Positions 1 through 6,678 are shown, counted from the first letter of the stretch. The stretch: 9,901 nucleotides of DNA from Patescibacteria group bacterium (GCA_018896765.1 JAHILZ010000025.1:1-9901); one strand, 5' to 3'. Notes: generated by a model from the letters alone, not told the origin. Program-made: numbers and translations.

Positions 1-82
1 ATATTAGATATTAGATATTAGATATTAGATATTAGATATTAGATATTAGATATTAGATATTAGATATTAGATATTAGATATT
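1..82. repeat. Heptanucleotide tandem array (ATATTAG)n
   Basis: Eleven perfect copies of the 7-mer ATATTAG run from base 1 to 77, followed by ATATT. The array is cut by the window edge, so its true length is unknown. Because 7 and 3 share no factor, every forward frame meets TAG each 21 bases, so the array cannot be coding on this strand. The flanking 83-118 carries the unit in inverted form (CAATATCTAATATTAG), so array and flank can fold together. Heptamer arrays of this kind are known as STRR repeats in cyanobacteria; no relation is implied here. Confidence 0.95.
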
Positions 83-161
83 GAAAATTAATATTGAATA
101 TCCAATATCTAATATTAGTTCTTGTTTTTTTACAACAGTAATTTTTAATCCTTTTTCTTAT

Positions 162-1064
162 ATGAAAAATAAAGCAAATAACATTTTTCTCGGCGTCGAC
201 ATCGGCGCCACAAAGACGATTTTTCTTTTGGCGGAGATTAGCGGTGCGAAATATAAAATTTTAGAATCGGCCAAAATCGCGACTCCGCGGAAAGAAAAAG
301 AGATTTTGAAAATGGTGGAAGAAAATTATAAGAGCTTGGCGGAAAAATACTCTATTGCCGGCATCGGCATCGGTTTTTGCGGGCCGGTGGATTTTAAAAA
401 AGGCATAGCGATAAAAGGGCCTCGTTTAGGAACGGGAAAGATTGATTTTAAGGCAAAGCTCAAGAAAAAAATGAAAGTTTTTGTAAAAGTTGATAATGAT
501 GTAAGGTGTTTTCTGTTTGCCGAAAGCGCTTTTGGCAAAGCGCAAGGGAAGAAGAACGCGGTGTTTTTAACGCTTGGCACCGGCATTGGCGGCGGGATAA
601 TGATTAATGGCGAGATTTATCGGGGCGCCGCTAATTTTGCCGGAGAATTCGGGCATATGTTGATGGGCGAGATTAGCAAAGAAGAAGAATTTGAGCTTGT
701 CAGCTCGGGAACGGGACTAAGCAATGTTTACAAAAAAATTACCGGAAAAATTTTGGATAGTTTTCAGATAGTTGATCTGTCCAGGAAAAAAGATTTTAGC
801 GCTTTAGCGGCAATTGATTTTGCTTCAAAAACTTTAGGCATAGTTTTGGCTAATATAATTCAAAGTTTTAATCCGGAAATTATTGTTCTTGGCGGCGGTT
901 TGTCGGAAGTGGATTTGATTATCGACAAAGCCAAAGAATACGCGAAAAAGAAAGTACTTTTGCCTTCCTTGGCTAAAACCCCGATTGTGGTTTCAAAGCT
1001 TGGGCAAAATGCCGTGGCATTGGGCGCGGCATGGATGGCTAATTTAAAGCAAAGTAAAGCATAA
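162..1064 (+). CDS. ROK-family sugar kinase
   Basis: A cytoplasmic ATP-dependent sugar kinase of the ROK family (glucokinase, N-acetylmannosamine kinase and relatives); the substrate cannot be read from the sequence. The 300-residue length is normal. The N-terminal phosphate-binding motif is DIGATKT at residues 13-19, the probable catalytic Asp is D113 in DNDV, the ROK signature LGTGIGGGI is at 138-146 with the GEFGH motif at 161-165, and the C-terminal adenosine motif is VLGGG near 242-246. The usual ROK zinc motif CxCGxxGC after the GH motif is absent; GEISKEEEFE stands there, so this is a zinc-less variant and clearly not a repressor (no HTH). I chose the ATG at 162 because the in-frame TTG at 81 lies in repeat DNA and would add 27 unrelated residues. 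No Shine-Dalgarno site is visible. Confidence 0.93.
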   Translation: MKNKANNIFLGVDIGATKTIFLLAEISGAKYKILESAKIATPRKEKEILKMVEENYKSLAEKYSIAGIGIGFCGPVDFKKGIAIKGPRLGTGKIDFKAKLKKKMKVFVKVDNDVRCFLFAESAFGKAQGKKNAVFLTLGTGIGGGIMINGEIYRGAANFAGEFGHMLMGEISKEEEFELVSSGTGLSNVYKKITGKILDSFQIVDLSRKKDFSALAAIDFASKTLGIVLANIIQSFNPEIIVLGGGLSEVDLIIDKAKEYAKKKVLLPSLAKTPIVVSKLGQNAVALGAAWMANLKQSKA

Positions 1065-1093
1065 AAATTAATATGTATAAAATGTGTATAATT

Positions 1094-1111
1094 CATGTAT
1101 AATTATACATG
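1094..1111. promoter_or_regulatory. Perfect 18-bp palindrome after the kinase gene
   Basis: CATGTATAATTATACATG is an exact palindrome, followed by TTTTT, and is preceded by two further TGTATAA-like words at about 1073 and 1085. It may be a weak AT-rich terminator for the kinase gene or an operator for the gene starting at 1225. The sequence does not decide between them. Nothing else recognisable lies between 1065 and 1224 apart from an AAGGA ribosome site at 1215-1219. Confidence 0.45.
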
Positions 1112-1224
1112 TTTTTAATCGCACATAATTCGCGCGTTTTAATTGATTTTAGGTTTAAATTATAGTAGGTTTAAATGTATCAGCTTGATAGATTTTAGAA
1201 AAAAACGCTTATTTAAGGAAATTT

Positions 1225-1749
1225 ATGCGGCAACAAGCCAAAGAAAAAATTAAAGCGTTGGTGGAAAAATACGAGCAGATTAAAACTTCCGGCAAATTAA
1301 AATCGTACACCGAACAAGAAACCAAAAACAGCTTAATTTCTCCACTTTTGGAAGCGCTTGGTTGGGATATTACTAATAAAAACGAGGTGTCAGCCGAAGA
1401 AAATATCATTTCTTCCGGCCGGGTTGATTATGGAATTTATCTTAACGGCAGAGTCAAGTTTTATTTGGAAGCAAAAAAACTTAGCGTGGATTTACAGCGG
1501 GAAGAATTCGCCAATCAGGCAATCCGCTATTCCTGGAATAAAGGAGTTACTTGGGCTGTTTTGACAGATTTTGAGCGCTTCAAAGTATTTAACGCCCAGG
1601 AAATCGACAAATCCCTAAGCGATAAGCAATTTTTTGAAATTCCTTATACGGAATACATTAAACGCTTTGATCAATTATGGCTTCTTTCCAAGGAAGCGTC
1701 TACGAAAATTATTTGGGCTATCGGCTTTTGCAATCCAAAAAAGGAATGA
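1225..1749 (+). pseudogene. 5' part of a broken type IIG restriction enzyme (nuclease domain)
   Basis: This is the N-terminal nuclease domain of a single-chain restriction-methylation enzyme. It resembles HsdR_N-type domains: SYTEQETKNSLISPLLEALGW is typical, then a PD-(D/E)xK core with D68 in GRVDYG and E82-A-K84 in LEAKK. The start ATG is supported by AAGGA at 1215-1219, five bases upstream. Up to residue 155 (FDQLWLLSKE) the match to the family is good. After that the frame reads nonsense (ASTKIIWAIG...) to a stop at 1747-1749, while the overlapping frame carries the methyltransferase half. The helical linker of a few hundred residues expected between them is missing. This is a deletion plus frameshift, not a normal gene end. 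Confidence 0.85.
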
Positions 1750-2786
1750 CGGTTGACAAGGACGCCAAGAAGCGTAAAGAGCAGGGCATTTATTACACGC
1801 CGTCTTTTGTGGTTGATTATATTGTCAAAAATACCTTGGGTCCGATTTTAGCCGAATGTAAAAGTATCGCCGATCTTAAGAAAATAAAAGTCCTTGATCC
1901 GGCTTGCGGTTCGGGTTCATTTCTTGTTAAAGCGCTGGAAGCGATAAATGATAAATACAAGGATTTCGGCGCCGATGGCGGGGTTTATACAAAGCTTCAG
2001 ATTTTAACTGAGAATATTTACGGGGTTGATCTTGATGAACAGGCGGTGGAAATCGCCAGATTGAATTTGCTGATCAATGCTTTGGATAGCAAAATTAAAT
2101 TGCCGTCTTTAGCAAAAAATATCAAGAACGGCAATTCGCTTATTTCCGGCACGGATGAGGAATTAAAAAAATATCTCGGCAAAAATTTTTGCGATAAGAA
2201 AATTAAAAATTATCCAAATATAGAAAAACATTTTAAACCGTTTAAAAAAAATCTTAAAGAAGCAAAAATAAAGTATGGCACTCCGGATAAACCTTATTTT
2301 TATTTACACAGAGAAAGAGAAGAAAAGTTTTTTAACGATGGTCCGAAAATTATTTGCGGTGTTAGAGTCAAATATCCCAGTTTTTATTATACGGAAGAAG
2401 AATATTATGGTTCGCGTGCTTTGAATTTTATAAAAACAGAAAGGATTAACTTAAAATATTTGACCGGTATTTTAAATTCTAGGCTCGTTTTCTTTTGGCT
2501 TAAAAATAAAGGAAAGCAATTGGGCGATTTATTGCAAATTGACAAAGGACCGCTTATGGAAATTCCCATTTGCGTCGGAAATAAAAAACAACAAAAACAA
2601 ATTATTATTTTGGTAGATAAAATGCTTTCTTTGAATAAGGAACTTCGCAAAACTCCGGAAAATTCCAATAAATGGAATTCGATAAAAGAGGAAGTCGCAA
2701 AAATCGATAAAATTATTGATCAAAAAGTTTACGATCTTTATGGGTTGGGGGATGGGGAGATTAGGGTTGTTGAAAATATTACATAA
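1677..2786 (+). pseudogene. 3' part of the broken type IIG enzyme (N6-adenine methyltransferase and specificity domains)
   Basis: The same ancestral gene continues here in another frame. Real homology starts at about 1692 (GSVYENYLGY), so the ATG at 1677 is accidental. Visible are motif X GIYYTP (residues 37-42), SAM-binding motif I DPACGSGSF (74-82), motif II GVDLDEQAVEIARLNL (116-131) and NGNSLI (151-156). The next expected block, the catalytic NPPY motif, is absent. The chain jumps at about residues 160-176 (bases 2155-2205) straight into the TaqI-like C-terminal specificity domain (IKNYPNIEKHFKPF, then YGSRALNFI, LKYLTGILNSRL, LMEIPI). A second internal deletion therefore removed the active site. 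No methylation activity is expected, and the nuclease half would be unsafe if active, which fits full inactivation. Confidence 0.85.
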
Positions 2787-2808
2787 TATTTCATTCTAAC
2801 ATGTCGTG

Positions 2809-2837
2809 TTGACAGACTGATTTTTATTTGTTATATT
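2809..2837 (+). promoter_or_regulatory. Strong sigma-70-type promoter of the protease-toxin unit, placed for leaderless start
   Basis: TTGACA (2809-2814), a 17-bp spacer and TATATT (2832-2837). Six bases separate the -10 box from the ATG at 2844, so the expected transcription start falls on or next to that start codon. There is also no Shine-Dalgarno site. Together this predicts a leaderless mRNA for the first gene of the unit. Confidence 0.75.
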
Positions 2838-2843
2838 TTAAAT

Positions 2844-3824
2844 ATGAATAAAAAAGAATTAATAGAAAAAATAGAAAAAGAACGAAATTCAAAGCTTATT
2901 ACCTATATTACAGGTGATAGGCAGCCTTTTAATACTAAAATTGCAGGAGATGTTGTACCTCTTTTAAATAAACAGCTTGAAAAATTTGGAAAATGCAAAA
3001 AAATCAGCTTATTTCTTTATACAAGCGGTGGCGATATGCTGGCGCCGGTTAGGATAGTTAAATTAATTCGCAATCATTGTGATGAATTTGAAGTATTGGT
3101 GCCTTATAAAGCGCACAGCGCAGGAACTTTGATTTGTTTAGGCGCAGATAAAATTATTATGGGAAAATTGGGAGAATTGACACCCGTTGATCCGTCTACA
3201 GGGCACCCTTTTAATCCGCAAAACCCGAGTAATCCTCAGCAAAAACTTGAAATAAGCGTTGAAGATCTTAATTCGTATCTCCTTTTTGCTAAAGAAAAAG
3301 CCGGAGTAAAAGACGATCAAATGAATGAAGTATATAAATTATTGGTTGATAAACTTCACCCTTTGTCTATTGGCAATGCTTATCGCGCTTACAGAATGGC
3401 AAAAATGTTAACCGAAAGACTCTTGTCTTTGCATATGAATATTGAAAAGGAAAAGGATAAAGTTAAAAAAATAGTAAAAGAAATAACCGGCGACATAACA
3501 ATACATGCGTATCCTATTGATAGAGAAGAAGCAAAAGAACTCGGTTTAAACATAGAAAAACCGACAGACGAAACGGAAAAAGACATGATTGCTCTTTATG
3601 AGCAATATGCCGAAGTGATGAAGTTTGGACAGCCGTTTCAGACAACAGAACTTTTAAGAGGGCAAGATACTGCCATTATTGATTATGCCGGCGCATACAT
3701 AGATTCAAAAGAATTATCATACGAATTTACATTTAAGGGCAAGGTTCAAAAATCAATTCGCAATAATCAAACTGTCATTGATATGAATATCGATTCACAG
3801 TCATGGGTTAAAAAAAATAATTAA
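2844..3824 (+). CDS. SDH_sah-family serine protease (ClpP/SppA-like fold)
   Basis: A 326-residue protein of the serine dehydrogenase proteinase (SDH_sah) family, a branch of the ClpP/crotonase-like serine proteases. FLYTSGGDMLAPVRIVKLI (57-75) is the oxyanion/substrate loop seen in SppA and ClpP relatives. Ser92 in AHSAGT is the expected nucleophile, and GADKIIMGKLGELTPVDPS follows as in SppA. No signal peptide or membrane helix is visible, so it should be cytoplasmic. The C-terminal third is helical, then ends with a short region around YEFTFKGKV. It heads a tight unit: the next gene starts four bases after its stop, followed by a PIN toxin. Its natural substrate is unknown. A role in degrading the neighbouring protein is possible by analogy with protease-controlled toxin systems, but that is inference. 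Confidence 0.88.
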   Translation: MNKKELIEKIEKERNSKLITYITGDRQPFNTKIAGDVVPLLNKQLEKFGKCKKISLFLYTSGGDMLAPVRIVKLIRNHCDEFEVLVPYKAHSAGTLICLGADKIIMGKLGELTPVDPSTGHPFNPQNPSNPQQKLEISVEDLNSYLLFAKEKAGVKDDQMNEVYKLLVDKLHPLSIGNAYRAYRMAKMLTERLLSLHMNIEKEKDKVKKIVKEITGDITIHAYPIDREEAKELGLNIEKPTDETEKDMIALYEQYAEVMKFGQPFQTTELLRGQDTAIIDYAGAYIDSKELSYEFTFKGKVQKSIRNNQTVIDMNIDSQSWVKKNN

Positions 3825-3828
3825 AATT

Positions 3829-4167
3829 ATGAATATTGAAGTAACCACAAAATCAAATTATATATCAAACTTGTCCGCGAACAGCTCGTCGGCAATGGCA
3901 AATGATCCTGACTTTGATTATAAATTTGAGAAATGGTTAAATGAAGAAATAATAAATGAAGAAATAAAAAAAGTAAAATTTGATAGAACAAACGGTTTTT
4001 TATCAATAATATTTATACCTTATGGCGCTGTTGAATCTTCAAGAGAAAGTTTCATTGGATGTATTTCTGATGAAGAGGCAGAAAAAATGCAAAATGAAAT
4101 AGCTTTATTTAAAAAAAGTTTTGACGATGATCTTAATAGAAGAAACAAAATATTGCTTGGACGCTAA
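3829..4167 (+). CDS. Unrecognised 112-residue protein, candidate antitoxin of the PIN toxin
   Basis: I do not recognise a family. The protein is acidic-basic mixed, with a low-complexity Ser/Asn-rich start (SNLSANSSSAMANDPD), a helix rich in E and K around 30-48 (EKWLNEEIINEEIKKVKFD), a hydrophobic beta-like segment (GFLSIIFIPYG) and a charged C-terminal helix. No AbrB, ribbon-helix-helix or Phd motif typical of VapB is visible. It begins four bases after the protease stop and overlaps the next gene by 41 bases in another frame, so the two are almost certainly translated together. Position directly before a PIN toxin suggests an antitoxin or partner protein. It is longer than most VapB proteins (usually 70-90 residues). 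No SD site precedes the ATG; translation may be coupled to the upstream gene. Confidence 0.75.
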   Translation: MNIEVTTKSNYISNLSANSSSAMANDPDFDYKFEKWLNEEIINEEIKKVKFDRTNGFLSIIFIPYGAVESSRESFIGCISDEEAEKMQNEIALFKKSFDDDLNRRNKILLGR

Positions 4168-4531
4168 TTTTATTATTAATCTTTTAAAAGGCAAATCAAA
4201 TGCTGTTTTGCTTTATAATGAAATCAAAAATGCGCCATTGACTATAACTTCTGTGGCGCTTTTTGAAATTTTGCGCGGAAAAGAGCAAAATCAAAATAAA
4301 ATTCAGGAATTTGATAAATTATTGAAAACATTGGAAGTATTGCCGTTCAGTGAAAAAGAAGCTAAAGAAGCAAGCCGAACAGAAAAGGCAATTCATCAAA
4401 AAGGTCAAACTATATCGTCTCCGGATTTATTTATTGGAGTAACTGCGAAAAATAATAAAACAACTTTGATTACCGATGATCTTAATTTTAATAGTATGAT
4501 TGAATCCGGATTGCAAATACGGAATTATTGA
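4127..4531 (+). CDS. vapC: VapC-type PIN-domain ribonuclease toxin
   Basis: A 134-residue PIN-domain protein, the normal size for VapC. VapC toxins are magnesium-dependent endoribonucleases that cut tRNA or rRNA. The four acidic residues are in order: D12 in CLDANFIINLLKG, E47 in TSVALFEILRG, D100 in SSPDLFIGVTAK and D118 in LITDDLNF (D117 is adjacent). I chose the ATG at 4127; an in-frame TTG two codons upstream is less likely. The start lies inside the preceding gene, which supports co-translation and a toxin-partner relationship. The gene ends with TGA and is followed within about 20 bases by a hairpin terminator, so it is the last gene of the unit. Confidence 0.92.
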   Translation: MILIEETKYCLDANFIINLLKGKSNAVLLYNEIKNAPLTITSVALFEILRGKEQNQNKIQEFDKLLKTLEVLPFSEKEAKEASRTEKAIHQKGQTISSPDLFIGVTAKNNKTTLITDDLNFNSMIESGLQIRNY

Positions 4532-4551
4532 GCAGGATTTTATAATAAATA

Positions 4552-4599
4552 TATTTACTATTTAAATTGTTATTCCTGTTGAGTAAATAGGTTTTTTTT
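4552..4599 (+). terminator. Terminator after the PIN toxin gene
   Basis: Inverted repeat TATTTACT (4552-4559) and AGTAAATA (4582-4589) followed by GG and eight T residues (4592-4599). The stem is AT-rich with a 22-base loop, so it is modest, but its position 21 bases past the toxin stop fits the end of the transcript. Confidence 0.55.
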
Positions 4600-4615
4600 A
4601 TACTCATATAAATAG

Positions 4616-4858
4616 CGAAGAGGCATTATTTTTGGCAAGTTAAATTATAATGTCCAAGTGTCTAATTTTCAGGATAATAGCGATTTTTATAATAATTGCG
4701 CGAATACGGTAATTGATTTTTGCCGAAAATATAAAATTGAACATCATATTAAATACGGAACGAAGAGGAAGGATGACAGGAGCACGGAAAAAATATTCAG
4801 AAAATTTCCAATTAAAACCGAACGCAATCCAATTCAGACGCCGCAATTAAGCATATAA
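4616..4858 (+). pseudogene. Unassigned open stretch truncated by repeat copy A
   Basis: One frame stays open from just after a TAG at 4613 to a TAA at 4856-4858; a GTG at 4658 would give 66 residues. It contains a plausible protein-like stretch (DFYNNCANTVIDFCRKYKIEHH) but no recognised domain, no ribosome site and no good promoter. The last codons (AGC ATA TAA) belong to the flanking 240-bp repeat, so whatever was here has been cut off by that element. The other copy of the repeat ends a different ORF in exactly the same way. It may be a remnant of a gene or noncoding DNA. Confidence 0.2.
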
Positions 4859-5090
4859 AATTTAAAAAATACACCTATTAAAATAAGGCGTATCTTTTGT
4901 TAAAAAATTTTGGAGCAATAAAAACATTTATCAATTTTTCCGCTGGCATTGAAATTATACCCTCAAAATTTTCCAAAGATTTATTCAAATCCAAAATCGC
5001 GGAGATAATTTTTGAGCGAACTTTTCGCGAATATTTGATTTTATAACGCTCCGACTGAATTTTCTTGCTATAGCATAAAAATTCAGTTAA
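4851..5090. repeat. 240-bp direct repeat, copy A
   Basis: Near-identical to 6439-6678 with no insertions or deletions (constant offset 1588). Differences cluster in the first 45 bases, and most of the remainder is identical. The left end GCATATAAAATT supplies an in-frame stop to the ORF it interrupts. The left end also carries an inverted repeat around 4864-4898 that is perfect in copy B but has two A-C mismatches here. The right end is the 34-bp palindrome at 5054-5087. On the reverse strand a reading frame of about 57 codons, without a proper start, is kept open in both copies (ends ...FIAPKFFNKRYAL). Confidence 0.93.
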
Positions 5091-5162
5091 GAGTCCGCTG
5101 TTAATTTCTTAATGATAAAAAACACCCGACTGAATTTTCTTGCTATAGCATAAATTTTCAGT
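5054..5162. repeat. Two copies of a 34-bp palindrome, 75 bp apart
   Basis: Copies at 5054-5087 and 5129-5162 read ACTGAATTTT, CT, the 10-bp palindrome TGCTATAGCA, then A/T-rich bases ending in TTCAGT. The outer arms ACTGAATTTT and AAAATTCAGT pair in the first copy; the second copy has AAATTTTCAGT and pairs less well. A third copy closes repeat B at 6642-6675. The layout resembles REP/BIME-type extragenic palindromes. Copy B continues after its palindrome with TAATGGTTTAT...TTCACGCG. In copy A that continuation follows the second palindrome, so copy A carries a 75-bp internal duplication. Confidence 0.85.
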
Positions 5163-5226
5163 TAATGGTTTATTCACGCGAGAACTGGTTTGCAGCCGGT
5201 TTTCAAAGTTTAGAAAGCGCAAAAAG

Positions 5227-5272
5227 TTATCCACTTGACAATATTTAATGGTGTGGTAATATAATACCACAC
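5227..5272 (+). promoter_or_regulatory. DnaA-like box, promoter and operator of the XRE-ImmA pair
   Basis: TTATCCACT (5228-5236, one base off the DnaA box TTATCCACA) runs into TTGACA (5235-5240). The -10 box is TATAAT (5260-5265, 19-bp spacer) or TAATAT (5257-5262, 16-bp spacer). A perfect inverted repeat, GTGTGGTA (5251-5258) and TACCACAC (5265-5272) with a six-base centre, lies across both candidate -10 boxes. A repressor bound there would block RNA polymerase. The downstream XRE protein is the obvious candidate, giving autoregulation. Confidence 0.8.
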
Positions 5273-5307
5273 TTAATTTATTTAAAAAATGAAAGGGGGT
5301 GAACAAA

Positions 5308-5682
5308 ATGAGCAATCTTAAAAAGTTTGGTAAAATTTTAAAGCGCTCAAGAATTGAAAAAGAACTAAGCTTGAGAGAAATTTGCAAATTGGCAAATTAT
5401 GATCCAAGCAATTGGAGCAAGATAGAAAGAGGAGTAATATCGCCGCCATCGGAAGAAAAAACTTTGCGCAAGTGGGCAAGAATATTAGGGCTATCCAAAA
5501 AGTCAGGAGAATTTCAAGAATTTATTGACAAAGCCGCGATAGCGCAAGGCATCATTCCGCAAGATATTTTATCTAAAAAAAATGCGGTAAAATGCATGCC
5601 AGCCTTTTTTAGAACTCTTCGCAATGAAAAACCGACCAAAGAAGAAGTTGATCGGTTGGTGGAAATAATCAGAAATGCGTAA
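5308..5682 (+). CDS. XRE-family HTH transcriptional regulator (ImmR/antitoxin-like)
   Basis: A 124-residue protein with an N-terminal XRE helix-turn-helix over about residues 6-63. The recognition core LREICKLANYDPSNWSKIERG lies at 22-42, and the phrase 'S.WSKIERG' is typical of the Cro/CI fold. The C-terminal half is helical and unassigned. The ATG at 5308 is preferred over the in-frame GTG at 5299 because AAAGGGGGTG (5292-5301) is a good ribosome site at proper distance for it. The eight-base gap to the metallopeptidase gene indicates an operon. This matches regulator-protease pairs such as ImmR-ImmA of ICEBs1, where the protease cleaves the repressor. The operator palindrome 36 bases upstream is its likely binding site. 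Confidence 0.92.
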   Translation: MSNLKKFGKILKRSRIEKELSLREICKLANYDPSNWSKIERGVISPPSEEKTLRKWARILGLSKKSGEFQEFIDKAAIAQGIIPQDILSKKNAVKCMPAFFRTLRNEKPTKEEVDRLVEIIRNA

Positions 5683-5690
5683 TTACGATT

Positions 5691-6323
5691 ATGGATTATA
5701 CAAAAATTAAAGCTCCATATATAAACAACAAAGAAATAAAGAAAAAGGCTGATTTATTCAGACGGAAGTTTTGGGACGATTCTATCCCTGTTGATATAGA
5801 AACAATAATTGATGTTAAGCTAAAAATTGATATTATTCCTTCATTAAATTTGAAACAGGAGTGCGATAGCGATGCTCTTATCAGTTCTGATTGGAAATCT
5901 ATTCTTGTCGATCGAAATGAGTATTTGGACGAAAGATATCAAAATCGTCTGAGATTTTCTTTTGCCCATGAAATCGGTCATTTTGTTTTACATAAAGACA
6001 TTTATGGCAGTTTTAAAATAACCGCTCTTGAAGAATTTTATCGTTTTATTGAGAAAATTCCAAAAGAACAATATGGCTTTTTTGAAACGCAAGCCAATAA
6101 ATTCGCGGGGTATTTGCTAGTCAAAAGAAAATTATTAGAAAAAAAATTAGACATAGAAATTGAAAGAGTAAAAAAGGCAATTGATTTAAATTCTCTTAAC
6201 AATAAAACATTATTGAAATCTTATATTGCCAATCCTTTATCAAAAGAATTTGGTATTTCACGAGAGTCAATGGAAATTATTTTGAGTGAATTTGATATTT
6301 TAAACGATGAAAGCGGTTTTTAA
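5691..6323 (+). CDS. ImmA/IrrE-family zinc metallopeptidase (COG2856)
   Basis: A 210-residue metallopeptidase of the ImmA/IrrE family. The zinc motif is HEIGH at residues 93-97 (FAHEIGHFVLHKD), with the third ligand region FFETQANKFAGYLLV (E132) downstream, as in the family. The N-terminal 60 residues are a helical lead-in with PVDIETII. It shares a promoter with the XRE regulator directly upstream. By the ImmR-ImmA and DdrO-IrrE precedents it should cleave that regulator on a signal and so derepress the operon. In other genomes the same pairing forms toxin-antitoxin or phage-control modules; which applies here cannot be told. No third gene follows; the next 40 bases are AT-rich without a clear terminator. 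Confidence 0.93.
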   Translation: MDYTKIKAPYINNKEIKKKADLFRRKFWDDSIPVDIETIIDVKLKIDIIPSLNLKQECDSDALISSDWKSILVDRNEYLDERYQNRLRFSFAHEIGHFVLHKDIYGSFKITALEEFYRFIEKIPKEQYGFFETQANKFAGYLLVKRKLLEKKLDIEIERVKKAIDLNSLNNKTLLKSYIANPLSKEFGISRESMEIILSEFDILNDESGF

Positions 6324-6362
6324 TTTTAAGAATATTATTTTAAAGCAAGCAATCAATTTTTT

Positions 6363-6446
6363 ATGCTCAAAATAAAACGAAAATCATTATTATACAAAAG
6401 CGGCGTGGAATACGCCGATTATCGCGTAAATCATATAAGCATATAA
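6363..6446 (+). pseudogene. 5' fragment of a possible radical SAM gene, truncated by repeat copy B
   Basis: ATG is followed by 26 codons reading LKIKRKSLLYKSGVEYADYR and then VNHISI and a stop. The opening resembles the start of a group of radical SAM (SplB-like) proteins in which the cysteine motif follows shortly after 'NH'; this is from memory and is uncertain. The homology ends at VNH, and the last codons AGC ATA TAA come from repeat copy B. A second, independently truncated copy of the same start lies at 7751-7840; 28 of 30 bases match between 6381-6410 and 7769-7798. Confidence 0.5.
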
Positions 6447-6678
6447 AATTCAAAAGATACGCCTATTAAGACAAGGCGTATCTTTTGTTAAAAAATTTTG
6501 GAGCAATAAAAACATTTATCAATTTTTCCGCTGGCATTGAAATTATACCCTCAAAATTTTCCAAAGATTTATTCAAATCCAAAATCGCGGAGATAATTTT
6601 TGAGCGAATTTTTCGCGAATATTTGATTTTATAACGCTCCGACTGAATTTTCTTGCTATAGCATAAAAATTCAGTTAA
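6439..6678. repeat. 240-bp direct repeat, copy B
   Basis: Second copy of 4851-5090, 1588 bp away in the same orientation, bracketing the XRE-ImmA pair. Here the left-end inverted repeat is perfect: 13-bp arms AAAAGATACGCCT (6452-6464) and AGGCGTATCTTTT (6474-6486) around a nine-base loop. It could work as a terminator in both directions because the stem ends in A and T runs. The right end is the 34-bp palindrome at 6642-6675. Recombination between A and B would excise the XRE-ImmA pair and leave one copy. Confidence 0.93.
6452..6486. terminator. Bidirectional terminator-like hairpin inside repeat B
   Basis: A perfect 13-bp stem with a nine-base loop; the stem ends in AAAA on one side and TTTT on the other. 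It stands 129 bases after the metallopeptidase stop and could end that transcript. The same place in copy A has two mismatches in the stem. Confidence 0.55.

Noticed and set aside
326..586. Minus-strand ORF of 86 codons inside the sugar kinase gene
   Set aside because: It is the antisense shadow of a well-supported ROK gene and shows no domain.
1358..1564. Plus-strand ORF of 68 codons inside the nuclease domain
   Set aside because: Another frame of the restriction enzyme; the PD-(D/E)xK frame is the real one.
5054..5162. Two spaced repeats read as the start of a CRISPR array
   Set aside because: Only two units at this site, 75 bp apart, with the third copy far away at 6642, divergent ends, and no cas gene in the window.
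5109..5387. Minus-strand ORF of 92 codons across the XRE promoter
   Set aside because: It runs antisense through a clear promoter, operator and the start of the XRE gene and has no domain.
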